Source of the DNA: Erythrophleum ivorense
Taxonomy: Eukaryota > Streptophyta > Magnoliopsida > Fabales > Fabaceae
Direction: 5' to 3'
Length of the DNA stretch: 64,000 nt
Assembly (NCBI GenBank): GCA_026724425.1
Contig: JAIUCV010000076.1
Location: 6,657,501-6,721,500 of the forward strand
Under the pieces are notes generated by a model that did not search any database, was not told where the DNA came from, and saw only the letters and a list, made by a program, of their open reading frames with translations. How positions within the stretch are numbered: position 1 is the first letter of the stretch; each line of letters begins with the position of its first letter. The position numbers and the translations under genes were made by a program. Of the stretch, positions 55,187 to 64,000 are shown piece after piece.

Positions 55187-57515
55187 ATGGACTACAATAC
55201 GAATGGAACAACATCCAAGGTGAATATTGGGGATATATGTATACCAGATAGTGGAACAACGCACACTATTCTGAAACATAGAAAGTATTTTTCCAATTTA
55301 AAACCGACAAAGATTATTGTCAATACAATATCAGGTCCTGCAGACTTGATTGAAGGGACTAGGAACGCTAATTTTGCATTACCTAATGGGACAAAGTTCT
55401 CAATAGATAATGCATTATTTTCTCCAAATTCTAAAAGAAATTTGTTGAGTTTTAAAGATATATACCTTCAAGGGTTTGATACTCAGTCAGCAACTGAGGA
55501 TGGAAAGAAGTACATGTTTATAACTTCTGAAAAATCAGGAAAAATGAAAGTACTGGAAAAGCTACCAAAACTCCCTTCTGGTTTGCATCATACATACATT
55601 AATGAGATAGAATCACATCTCGTGGTCAAAAGAAATCTTGATGATTTCACAATATGGCATGATCGCCTTGGCCATCCAGGTACTACTATGATGCAAAAAA
55701 TTATTGAGAACTCACAAGGGCATTCTTTGAAAACCCAAGAGATATACCAAGGAAAGAACATGACCTGTGTTGCGTGTTCTCTAGGAAAATTAATTATAAG
55801 GCCATCACCAACCAAAATCGATAAAGAGTTACCAAAATTCCTTGAACGGATCCAAGGTGATATATGTGGACCTATACATCCACCATGTGGACCATTTTAC
55901 TATTTTATGGTAATGATTGACGCGTCAAGTAGATGGTCACATGTTTGTCTATTATCATCTCGAAATATGGCATTTTCGAGATTTCTAACTCAGATAATCA
56001 AATTAAAAGCCCAGTTTCCTGATTATCCAATAAAAGGAGTTAGATTAGATAATGCTAGTGAGTTCACATCTCAAGCATTCAATGATTATTGTATGGTAAC
56101 TCGAATCAATGTTGAACATCCTGTGGCCCATGTTCATACACAAAATGGTTTGGTTGAATCGTTAATTAAACGTTTGCAATTAATTGTAAGGCCATTGATC
56201 ATGAAATCAAAACTCCCAACCTCTGTATGGGGACATGCCGTTCTGCACGCAGAAGCTCTTATTCGAATAAGATCAAGTGCATATAATAAGTACTCCCCAT
56301 TACAGTTGGCTTTTGGTCGAGAACCAAATATTTCTCATCTAAGAATTTTTGGTTGTGCGGTATACGTACCTATAGCACCACCAAACCGAACCAAAATGGG
56401 ACCACAAAGAAGATTAGGAATATATGTTGTTTGTGACTCCCCATCTATTATACGATATCTCGAACCACAAACAGGAGGTGTTTTTACGGCACGTTTTGCT
56501 GACTGCCACTTCGATGAGAAAGTATTCCCGGTTCTAGGGGGAGAAAACAAGGAAGAAATGAAAGATATCAAGTGGTGTGTACCATCCTTGCTACACCTTG
56601 ATCCTCCCCCAAAACAGTCTGAACTAGAAGTTCGACGAATTATGCATTTACAAAATATAGCAAACCAATGGCCTGATGCATTTACAAATACCAAAATAGT
56701 AACCAAATCACACATACCAGCTGCAAATGCCCCTGCTCGTATTGAAATGCCACATGAACGTGCAAAAGCAGATGATCGTGAGTCTAAAACACGCTTGAAG
56801 CGTGGTAGACCTATTGTCTCTAAGGATAAAAATCCTAGAAAGCGGAAGGAAGTTCAAAAACATGATGATCCTAAAATAACTGAAAGTTTTTTGGGAGAAA
56901 CAAGTCATGAACCTGATGAAAATATCGAACTTCCTGAGCCCGAAGAAAATCATGAGATCTCCATCAACTACATTCATAATGGAAAGATATGGAATCGAAA
57001 TAAAATGGATAATGTTGATGAGTTTTTCTCATATCTTGTATCAAACAAAATAAATGAGGAAAACGATGATCCAGAACCAAAATCTGTATCTGAATGTCAA
57101 AAGAGACATGACTGGGAAAAATGGAAAAATGCAATACAAGCCGGACTTGATTCGCTTAATAAACGAGAGGTGTTTGGACCTATCGTAGTCATACCCAAAT
57201 CTGTCAAGCCGGTTGGGTATAAATGGGTTTTCGTTCGAAAAAGAAATGAGGATAATGAAATTATGAGACACAAAGCCCGTCTTGTGGCTCAAGGTTTTTC
57301 TCAAAGACCTGGAATAGATTATGAGGAAACATATTCTCCTGTCATGGATGCAATCACGTTTAGATTCCAGATGAGTCTGGCGGCTAGTGAAAATCTAGAA
57401 ATGCGTCTTATTGGACGTTGTTACAGCATACTTATACGGATCATTAGATACTGATATCTATATGAGAATTCCTGAGGATTTAAAATGCCAGAAGCATTAA
57501 GTTCAAAACCAAGAG
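55187..57515 (+). pseudogene. Copia C protease, integrase and RT N-terminus
   Basis: ATG at 55187 gives MDYNTNGTTSKVNIGDICIPDSGTTHT (protease D-S-G). Integrase zinc domain IWHDRLGHPGTTMMQKII...CVACSLGK and core IQGDICGPIHPP (D1), RLDNASEFTSQAF (D2), HTQNGLVESLIKRL (E). Then LPTSVWGHAVLHAEALIRIR and RIFGCAVYVP. RT begins VFGPIVVIPKSVKPVGYKWVFVRKRN, HKARLVAQGFSQRPGIDYEETYSPV. A one-base insertion near 57413 breaks the frame. IPEDLK is readable just before the solo LTR. Confidence 0.9.
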
Positions 57516-58160
57516 TGTAACATCCGTGAACCAGAAAGTTGTTTTGGAAGTGGTATCGGACGACATTAGGGATTCGGGAGTAGATTACATACGCTCTTTG
57601 AGGTGTGAATTGAGAATTGATTGTACATGTTCTTGTTTGATTGTTGTACAATTGGTTTAAGGTTCAATCATCTCGAAGAAAATGTGTAAAAAGTCGATCG
57701 ACACCGGTGATCAGGTTCGATTCCGGTTTAAGTCGCGCAATCGACTTAAACCTGAATCGAACCTGATAACCGGTGTCGATCGACACACCCCTTGGCCTGT
57801 AGGCAGGATGATCCACTCACTAAGTATTTATGATAATACTTACGCATCTCTATTCCAATGTGATGCAGGTAACGGCAATGTTCTTCCGCGGAAAGAGACC
57901 GAGAGAAGAGGATGATGAGACCAGGAATTTGATTTTGGCTATCTTGTTGTGGCTAGCAAGGAATTCATTTTTAGGATGTTATTTTTATTTCAATAATGTA
58001 GCAAACCTGGTGTTTATGTTGCTAGAATTTATTATTGGTTTTATTGGTTATTGGTTTATTTGTTGAACGATTATTTATGATTTAATATTATTGATTTCTT
58101 TTTGAGAATTTCCGCATCGATAATTAAATAAAAGAAAGAAAAAAAAGCTTGGTTGTTTCA
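57516..58160 (+). mobile_element. Solo LTR of a Tekay-type element, internally shortened
   Basis: TGTAACATCCGTGAACC at the left and GCTTGGTTGTTTCA at the right are the GY-D LTR termini in opposite orientation. Flanking aagag at 57511-57515 and 58161-58165 is the TSD. Internal blocks match GY-D (TTCCGCGGAAAGAGACCGAGAGAAGAGGATGATG, CTAAGTATTTATGATAATACTTACGCATC). At 645 bp it is half the GY-D LTR, so it carries internal deletions or belongs to a shorter subfamily. It interrupts copia C RT. Confidence 0.9.
57693..57784. repeat. 43-bp-arm inverted repeat within the solo LTR
   Basis: Arms 57693-57735 and 57742-57784 are reverse complements with two mismatches around a 6-nt loop. Each arm ends in GTCGATCGAC, the core of the recurrent palindrome. 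Confidence 0.9.
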
Positions 58161-59335
58161 AAGAGAATTATGCGCAGTAAAATTGCAAAGGTCGTTATAT
58201 GGGTTAAAACAGTATGGGCGCATGTGGTATAATCGCCTTAGTGAACATTTAATCAAAAAGGGATATATCAACAGTCCTATATGCCCATGTGTTTTCATCA
58301 AGAAAACATCATCCAGATTTGTAATTATCGCGGTATATGTTGATGATCTAAATATTATAGGAACTCATGAAGAAATAGAGGAAGCAACAAATTATTTAAA
58401 AGGGGAATTTGAGATGAAAGATCTCGGACAGGTAAAGTTTTGTCTTGGCTTACAAATTGAGCACTCTGAAAAGGGTATATTTATACACCAATCTACTTAT
58501 ACCAAAAGAGTGTTAAAACGTTTCAACATGGATAAGGCAACTCCTCTGAGTACACCTATGGTAGTTAGATCACTTAATGTCGAAAAAGACCATTTCCGAC
58601 CACATGAAGAAAATGAAAAGATACTTGGTCCTGAAGTACCATATTTAAGTGCAATTGGTGCACTTATGTATCTTGCGAATTGTACTCGTCCTGACATATC
58701 ATTTGCCATCAATCTCTTGGCAAGATTAAGCTCCTCCCCTACTCAAAGACATTGGAATGGAATTAAACATGTCTTTCGCTATCTTCAAGGAACGATTAAT
58801 TTAGGATTATTTTATCCTAAAAAATACAGATGGCCAAATTATTGGTTTTGCAGATGTTGGGTACCAATCTGACCCACACAAAGCCATATCACAAACTGGT
58901 TACGTTTTTACTGTCGGAGGAACCGCTATATCATGGCGCTCTCATAAACAAACACTTGTGTCCACTTCTTCAAACCATGTTGAAATCATTGCGCTCCACG
59001 AAGCAAGCAGAGAATGTGTTTGGCTTAGGTCAATAAGTCAACATATTCAATCAAGTAGTGGAATCCGGGCGAATACGGAACCAACCATCTTATATGAAGA
59101 TAATGCTGCTCGCGTTGCTCAAACAAAAGAAGGATATATCAAAAGCGACAGAAGCAAACATATTCCACCAAAGTTCTTTTCATATACTCAAGAGCTTGAA
59201 AAGAATAAAGCCATTGAAGTGAAGTATATTCGGTCATCGGACAATGCCGTTGATGTCTTCACAAAGTCACTACCCACCTCAACATTCAAAAAGCATATCC
59301 ATAACATTGGAATGCGTCATCAACGAGATCTATGA
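58161..59335 (+). pseudogene. Copia C RT C-terminus and RNase H
   Basis: RT: LQRSLYGLKQYGRMWYNRL, FVIIAVYVDDLNIIG (catalytic YVDD), MKDLGQVKFCLGLQIE. Then SAIGALMYLANCTRPDISFA and RYLQGTINLGLFY. RNase H follows in other frames (58820-59335): VSTSSNHVEIIALHEASRECVWL, ILYEDNAARVAQ, DRSKHIPPKFF, VKYIRSSDNAVDVFTKSLP. Frameshifts lie at about 58830 and 58960. Confidence 0.88.
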
Positions 59336-59461
59336 AATAAAGTTATTCGAGGGGGAGCTTACTAATTGCACTCTTTTTACCTTACTATGATTTTTTTCCC
59401 ACAGGGTTTAACTGAAAGCATGTAAAGAGAAATATAAATGATAATGGACTCCAAGAGGGAG
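59336..59461 (+). other. Copia C 3' untranslated region with polypurine tract
   Basis: It contains GAGGGGGAG (59350-59358) and ends CCAAGAGGGAG directly before the 3' LTR, the likely plus-strand primer. Confidence 0.7.
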
Positions 59462-59749
59462 TGTCACGAAAGTCAATAGACACTTGCGTGAAGAAGAGAA
59501 TGTGGAGTCCATAACCATTAAATTTAAAAGTAATATTTGTCGAATGTAGTTCTATAAATAAGTTGATTTCGCTTCTCATTGTAACCACTACAAGTAAATC
59601 AATATATTCACTATTTCTCTCTTCATCTAATTGGTATTTATACTTCTTCTTCTTCCCTTTATAAAGATATAATCGCTTTATATTTTCACTTTATAAACAC
59701 TTTTATAATTTAATAATAGTTCAAACACTTATATAATATAATTATAACA
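59462..59749 (+). repeat. Copia C 3' LTR
   Basis: It has the same length as the 5' LTR (288 bp), with roughly 5% differences, implying an old insertion compared with GY-B or GY-D. Confidence 0.92.
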
Positions 59750-60322
59750 ATTCCAAATTTTTTTTCTAGATCTCGATAACCGGCACTTGTCATTCTTTCT
59801 AGTTTGTTCAACATATCTACATACACCTACATTATATTATACACATGAGGTAATATAAACAACTTAAACATAGTAAAATTAAATTTTATTATGAAACATT
59901 ATTTAGTTATAATCATTGAGTAAACTCATTACATGACATGTTAATTCATTCATGGAAGAACATAGAGGATTTGCTAAAATAAACCGACATTTAAAAAATC
60001 ATAGGGGATTGAAGGATATTATTAAGTACACCTGATATTAGATTTTTATATGCTTAATAATATTTGAGGATTTGCTAAAATTAATGATACATTTTTCTGA
60101 AGTTTTGTTATGGTTCTCTCACTGTAGGTATCTGAAGTCCGCAAAAAAAAAATTATGTTAGATTGGTTAGTATCCGAATAAGTAAGTTATACTATACATT
60201 TTTTTCCATATATTCATTTGTTAGGATTAGCACACTATTTATACAATGTTAAAAGAGTTTCATGATCAAGAAATTGTTTATACGTTATTAAGTAGTTCTT
60301 ATGTTTACAAATATCAAATTAA
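59750..60322. other. Host AT-rich spacer
   Basis: It starts with the TSD attcc. No ORF, RNA gene or repeat is recognised. Confidence 0.5.
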
Positions 60323-61479
60323 TCTATAATATATAAAAGCCTCTATTTGGGGCTTCTGAGGCTATCCACGTCAGCATTTCAGAATGCTTCTGGAGGTGCC
60401 ACGTCATCACTCAGTAAACCTTCTCACCAAAAAAACGAAAGACATTTTTCCCCCACTAAGCCCATCCATGCTGGCCCATTACCCCTGACATCAGAGACTC
60501 GACACCCAATGCTTCGTCTTCACCTCGACACCGAATCGATTCGTCTTCACAGCATCACCGCCTATTCTTCATTGTCCTGTTACTCCTTCGGAATCAATTT
60601 CACGTTAATGGCGCTTTCAATCTTATCCCTCCACCTTCTCAGACGCCGCTATATAATCCCCACCGTCCAAACTCCATTGCACACAAATCATTCATTTCAA
60701 TTCCACGCAAAAAGGAAGAAAGAAACATCTGCAATTCTGTCGGTCGCAAGAACTATATCACTTTTCTTTCTCCACTAGCAATCTCATCTTCTCCACATTT
60801 CCTGATTTCTTAACCTGACAATTTTCAACTACTTTTTATCGAAACTCTATGTTTCTGATTCATCGATCTTCGCCTCCCTTCTGAAGAAACCCACTTTTTT
60901 TACCAGGAGAAAGAATTTCCTTTGTCGGTTGTATGGTTGACGATGTGCTCTATTGTTTCCCACAATCTCCAACGAATAGATTTGTGCTACTCTCTCTCGA
61001 TTTTGTAAGGTTAACCTTCCTTCTTCTTTTTGGATAAAAAGATTAGAATTGAAATCATGCTCTTTTCGTTTATATGTTCTTTTACCTGCAAAAATTCACC
61101 TTTTATTCCCTACATATATCGACTTTATAACATAGACCTTTGTGTCACTGTTAAAATGACGAGTCTTGCTCACTGTTTTTCAGAATCTTCTCAATGGCTC
61201 TGGACCATCTGGTATGTCTCCCATTTTAGTTTTTAGGGGTTCCCAACCTCAAAATCTTCAATTTGTTTGTCTATATCCCTTAAATTGTTTCAATGGACTG
61301 ATTTGCCGCATATATAGATTTCGCTTCCCTTACGTTTACTCACATAGTCACATGTGTGTACTGTGATAAACAGAGCTTATTGTTTGACTATATATATATT
61401 GTGAAAAGCCATTTCCAAATTCTTCTAATAAATTCTTCTCTCCTGATTTATGGTTCGTATCTTAATATTCTTTCCCTCC

Positions 61480-61575
61480 AACTGATTTAGACGCTACTCC
61501 ATGAGCAGCTCAAGGTATTACGGAGGCTTTGTGATACAGAAGCACTCCATGAGCAGCTCACGGTATGTTCATTGA
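61480..61575 (+). repeat. Direct repeat ACTCCATGAGCAGCTCA(A/C)GGTAT
   Basis: Two copies of about 23 bp lie at 61497 and 61545 inside the Helitron. The flanking sequence looks exon/intron-like (GGTAT donors) but the protein is not recognised. Confidence 0.6.
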
Positions 61576-61940
61576 AGCGTTGCCTTTATCCGTTTTTGAA
61601 AATGATTGTGTGTGAACTTTTCATTTTATGTGTTTAGATGGTGACACAAAATAGTAAAATAGGGGTAATATCATTCGAACACAATGCGTTAAATGTAGCT
61701 GAAATTGATTTTTCTTTCATTCTGCGTGCAAATTCAAAGAAGCCTGAATAGCGGACTGGTATAAGACGGTTAGTTTTTTCTAGAACAGTAATAATGATTA
61801 AAAATTCTTAGGTTGAACTCCAGAGTTCATTGCTTCCCTTATTAGGTAAATTCCAAAAGCTAGACCTTTTCTGAATCAAATCTAAATGTTTAATATATGC
61901 TTTCCTGTAGTATCCCCAACTGTAAACTGATATAATACAG

Positions 61941-62515
61941 GAAGAGTAGCGGATTCTATAGAGGAGCATCGATAAACAGAGGTGTGACAAGGCATCATCA
62001 ACAAGGACGTTGGCAAGCAAGAATTGGCCGTCTCGCAGGCTACAAAGATCTTTACCTTGGAACCTTTGGTAAGTCAGTCAATAAAAGGAATAAGAATCAT
62101 CAAACTATGGTTCATTATTTGGTTAAAGTTTTGATTTTTACCATTACTTTTGGTTGGTGTTATTGTAGCAATGGAAGAGGAAGCGGCAGAGGCATACGGC
62201 ATACGGCATAGCAGCGATCAAGTTCAGAGGAATAAACGCTGTCACAAACTTTGAGATGAACCGCTATGATGTTGAAGGCATCATGAAGAGTGCACTTCCA
62301 ATCGGCGGTGCAGCATAACCTCTTAAGCTCTCACTAGAAGCTGCTTCAGCAGAGCAGAAACCAAGCCTCGGTCACGGTCATCATCAACTTTACCATTCTC
62401 AGAAACAGCAACAGCTTCAGCTTCAGTCATCTCTTAATCACAGCAGCTTTAACTTCGCTCTCTGTCCTAACTTTGCTCCTCAATCTCAGATGATTCCTTG
62501 TGGAATCCCTTGTGA
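61941..62515 (+). pseudogene. Captured AINTEGUMENTA-like/PLETHORA AP2 gene fragment
   Basis: Exon 61941-62068 (between AATACAG and GTAAGTC) encodes GFYRGASINRGVTRHHQQG, RWQARIGRLAGYKDLYLGTF. Exon 62169 onward encodes AMEEEAAEAY, then IAAIKFRGINAVTNFEMNRYDV and LPIGGAA. This is the second AP2 domain of the AINTEGUMENTA-like class of DNA-binding transcription factors. Downstream LKLSLEAASAEQKPSLGH, QLQLQSSLNHSSFNFALCPN and IPCGIP recall AIL5/PLT5, a tentative subfamily call. A 7-bp duplication at about 62200 (CGGCATA) shifts the frame and TAA replaces a codon after GGAA. The linker, first AP2 domain and termini are missing. Confidence 0.75.
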
Positions 62516-63400
62516 AAGTCAACTCTCGCTCTTGGAAATAATTTTTAGATATGCTCCGGTTAGAAAAATATCTTAGGTTCGACTTTCACTAGAATCAAAA
62601 GAAAAGAATGTATATAATATATTAACACACTTAAGTGTTCTTCGTGTTTTAGCATTTGTTTTTCTCCATCGTATACGAAAAGGAGGAGGCATATGCAAAG
62701 AGATAGTGAAACAAGAATGTTACATTTTTAAACTTTGTTTTATCATTTTTATCTTTTTTCACTCTCAATAATCTCACATAGATGAGTAAGTAAATACAAC
62801 TCCCACGTATTTATTTGGTTGATTTTATGTCTACACGTAATATAATGATAACCAATGATAAGAATGTAAGGCATGAAAGACTTTAATTACAAGTTAAATG
62901 CTGATAAAATTATGACAATGTAATGTGCCTGAATTGACCATCCTCGGTAGACGTTACTGATTTCCTCTGTTATGCAGGAGCTACTCTGTTATAATTTTAG
63001 AACTCCAGAATCTGCGGTTAATTGGTTTTTCAATGCTTATATACAGTTCGCAAACAAAAACACTCAACAAAATTTTGATCTTCAAAACATTTCATCTTCA
63101 CAAGCAATCATCCACTCTTTTGATCCTGCTTCATAAAAATCTCTAGGCTCATTCAAAATTTTTGAAAATAAATTTCAAAACATAAAACCCGCGCATAGCT
63201 AAACTAATAGTGCGGTTAAGCCGCAAAGCTTTTGGTGGCTTCTCCGTCTTTTTTTAAAACATTTCACTTTTCCTAACAAAATAAAAGCCATAAAAATTTC
63301 TAGAAATAATATTCATCAAGATATATTCTTCATATAATTAAAATTAGGTTACAAAATATTTTAAAAAAAAAACCCACACGTAGCGTGGGATAACACCTAG
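62516..63400 (+). other. Helitron 3' part, no gene recognised
   Basis: AT-rich sequence with TATATAATATATTAAC (62610) and an internal old Helitron-end-like block at 63186-63240. It ends in the terminal hairpin and CTAG. Confidence 0.5.
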
Positions 63401-63697
63401 TGAGTTATAAAAGTATAACATGAAAGTATCTAAACGTTATAGTGTTTATGAGCTTAGTGCTTTATAAGTTAATGATTGTCCTATCTTAGTACAATTATAT
63501 ATAGTTGATAAATTCATAGTGAAATAATGACGAAAAGTTTTTTAACACTAAGCACTATAAACTACTGTTACAATAAAAATGAAATACTTTTAATCACGAG
63601 TTACCAAAAATATAACTCATGTTAGCTTCATGAATTTTTTTTTTTAAAATGACATTCATCGTTTTTCTTTCTACTTCCTTTCATTATCAATAATCAA
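63401..63697. other. Spacer between the two Helitron features
   Basis: AT-rich, no ORF. It contains TATAACATGAAAGT-type words and a T-run at 63638-63646. It is probably the 3' region of the minus-strand Helitron that starts beyond the window. Confidence 0.4.
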
Positions 63698-64000
63698 AAT
63701 TCTCAAATCTTTTTCGATGAGACCCTAGATATGGCCACATAAAGCTGTCCAAATGAGAAAACATGTATCGCTAAAAAGAAATCAACTTTTAAAAGTGAAT
63801 GGCCTTGAATTAAGTTTGTTGTAATCGCAAAAACAACTAAAGGCAATTATCTTCTCCTCATATTAAACGGCAATTTGGTGTCGGTTGGTGTAGTCAATAG
63901 CCTAGGAATAAACACTTTCACTCCAATATTCTCTCCGGCAACAACTTTAGCTTCTACCAATAAATCAAAAAAATTAGTAACAGCCTAATTCCATTCACCA
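63698..64000 (-). pseudogene. Helitron RepHel helicase C-terminus (runs off window)
   Basis: The minus strand reads NGIRLL, frame change, VEAKVVAGENIGVKVFIPRLLTTPTDTKLPFNMRRR, TAA, LPLVVFAIT, GHSLLKVDFFLAIHVFSFGQLYVAISRVSSKK. This is the conserved end of the Pif1-like helicase domain of plant Helitron proteins (VFIPR, LPF.M.RRQ.P...FA.TINKSQG, FSHGQLYVA.SR). CAA to TAA after RRR and one frameshift make it a remnant. The rest lies right of the window. Confidence 0.8.

Larger units (their letters stand above)
47578..59749 (+). mobile_element. Copia C: Ty1/copia element carrying a MULE and a solo LTR
   Basis: The LTRs are 47578-47865 and 59462-59749 (288 bp each, about 15 differences), with TSD attcc at 47573-47577 and 59750-59754. 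The leader contains a 5.2-kb MULE (48326-53522) and the RT contains a 645-bp solo LTR (57516-58160). Without these the element is about 6.3 kb. Gag, protease, integrase, RT and RNase H are in copia order on the plus strand, with several frameshifts. Confidence 0.92.
60323..63400 (+). mobile_element. Non-autonomous Helitron with captured AP2 exons
   Basis: The 5' end TCTATAATATATAAAAGC follows an A. The 3' end has a short hairpin (CCCACACGTAGCGTGGG, 63373-63389) about seven bases before the terminal CTAG (63397-63400), followed by T. These are the structural hallmarks of plant Helitrons (TC start, hairpin, CTRR end, A/T insertion, no TSD). There is no Rep/helicase inside. The interior carries 5'-UTR-like sequence and AINTEGUMENTA-like exons at 61941-62515. 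A second Helitron-like end fragment (AAACCCGCGCATAGC) lies near 63186. Confidence 0.7.

Noticed and set aside
57682..58066. ORFs within the solo LTR
   Set aside because: They lie wholly in LTR sequence and include the hairpin; no coding support.
60347..60778. 143-codon ORF in the Helitron
   Set aside because: No domain, atypical composition (Ser/His/Leu-rich), and it lies in UTR-like captured sequence.

Overview
The window is plant nuclear DNA, almost certainly from a Brassicaceae species. The reasons are: a DUF577-type pseudogene (a family known mainly from Arabidopsis relatives), Athila/Tat/chromovirus/copia retrotransposons with Arabidopsis-like proteins, a VANDAL/Kaonashi-type Mutator element, and a Helitron carrying an AINTEGUMENTA-like exon. 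It looks like gene-poor, pericentromere-type heterochromatin. I find only one small intact-looking host gene (a secreted Cys-rich peptide at 7035-7331) and no tRNA, rRNA or CRISPR.

Layout. (1) 1-3100: an Athila-type LTR cut by a Pack-MULE (1520-3060) that carries a glycosyltransferase-14 fragment; the LTR itself sits in a copia LTR. (2) 3101-6206: a truncated copia fused to a truncated Tekay-type chromovirus. (3) 6207-8067: host DNA with the Cys-rich peptide gene, a SINE with target duplication, and the 5' part of a DUF577 pseudogene. (4) 8068-36497: TEs inside that pseudogene. Copia B (8068-30718, TSD gtctc) contains a gag-protease-only Athila derivative (GY-A, 9680-16415, TSD aatct) and a Tat-lineage element with a spliced antisense gene (GY-B, 19249-30444, TSD gaatt). 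A chromovirus (GY-C, 31059-36497) splits the next exon. The pseudogene ends at 36634. (5) 37208-45617: a young Tekay-type chromovirus (GY-D, TSD acatg) with an apparent 113-nt intron at the gag/pol junction. (6) 45618-47577: host spacer with a diverged copy of the sequence at 36720-36996. (7) 47578-59749: copia C (TSD attcc), holding a 5.2-kb VANDAL-like MULE packed with GTAGA(C/T)CT motifs in its leader and a shortened solo LTR in its RT. (8) 60323-63400: a Helitron with captured AP2 exons; 63698-64000: the helicase end of a second Helitron.

Insertion order follows from the nesting: host gene, then copia B, then GY-A and GY-B; copia C, then the MULE and the solo LTR. LTR comparison by eye makes GY-B youngest (1 difference in 514 bp), then GY-D (about 7 in 1350), GY-C (about 10 in 390) and copia C (about 15 in 288).

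Two sequence signals stand out beyond ordinary TE annotation. One is the 13-bp-phased GTAGAYCT array in the MULE, which resembles the motif arrays targeted by VANDAL anti-silencing proteins. The other is a palindrome, GGTGTCGATCGACACC, recurring in Athila-type and Tekay-type LTRs and inside a coding region. A third pattern is that many in-frame stops in the TEs are TAG where the family has Gln (CAG), as expected from deamination of CHG-methylated cytosine. All identifications are from reading the sequence; no database search was run.
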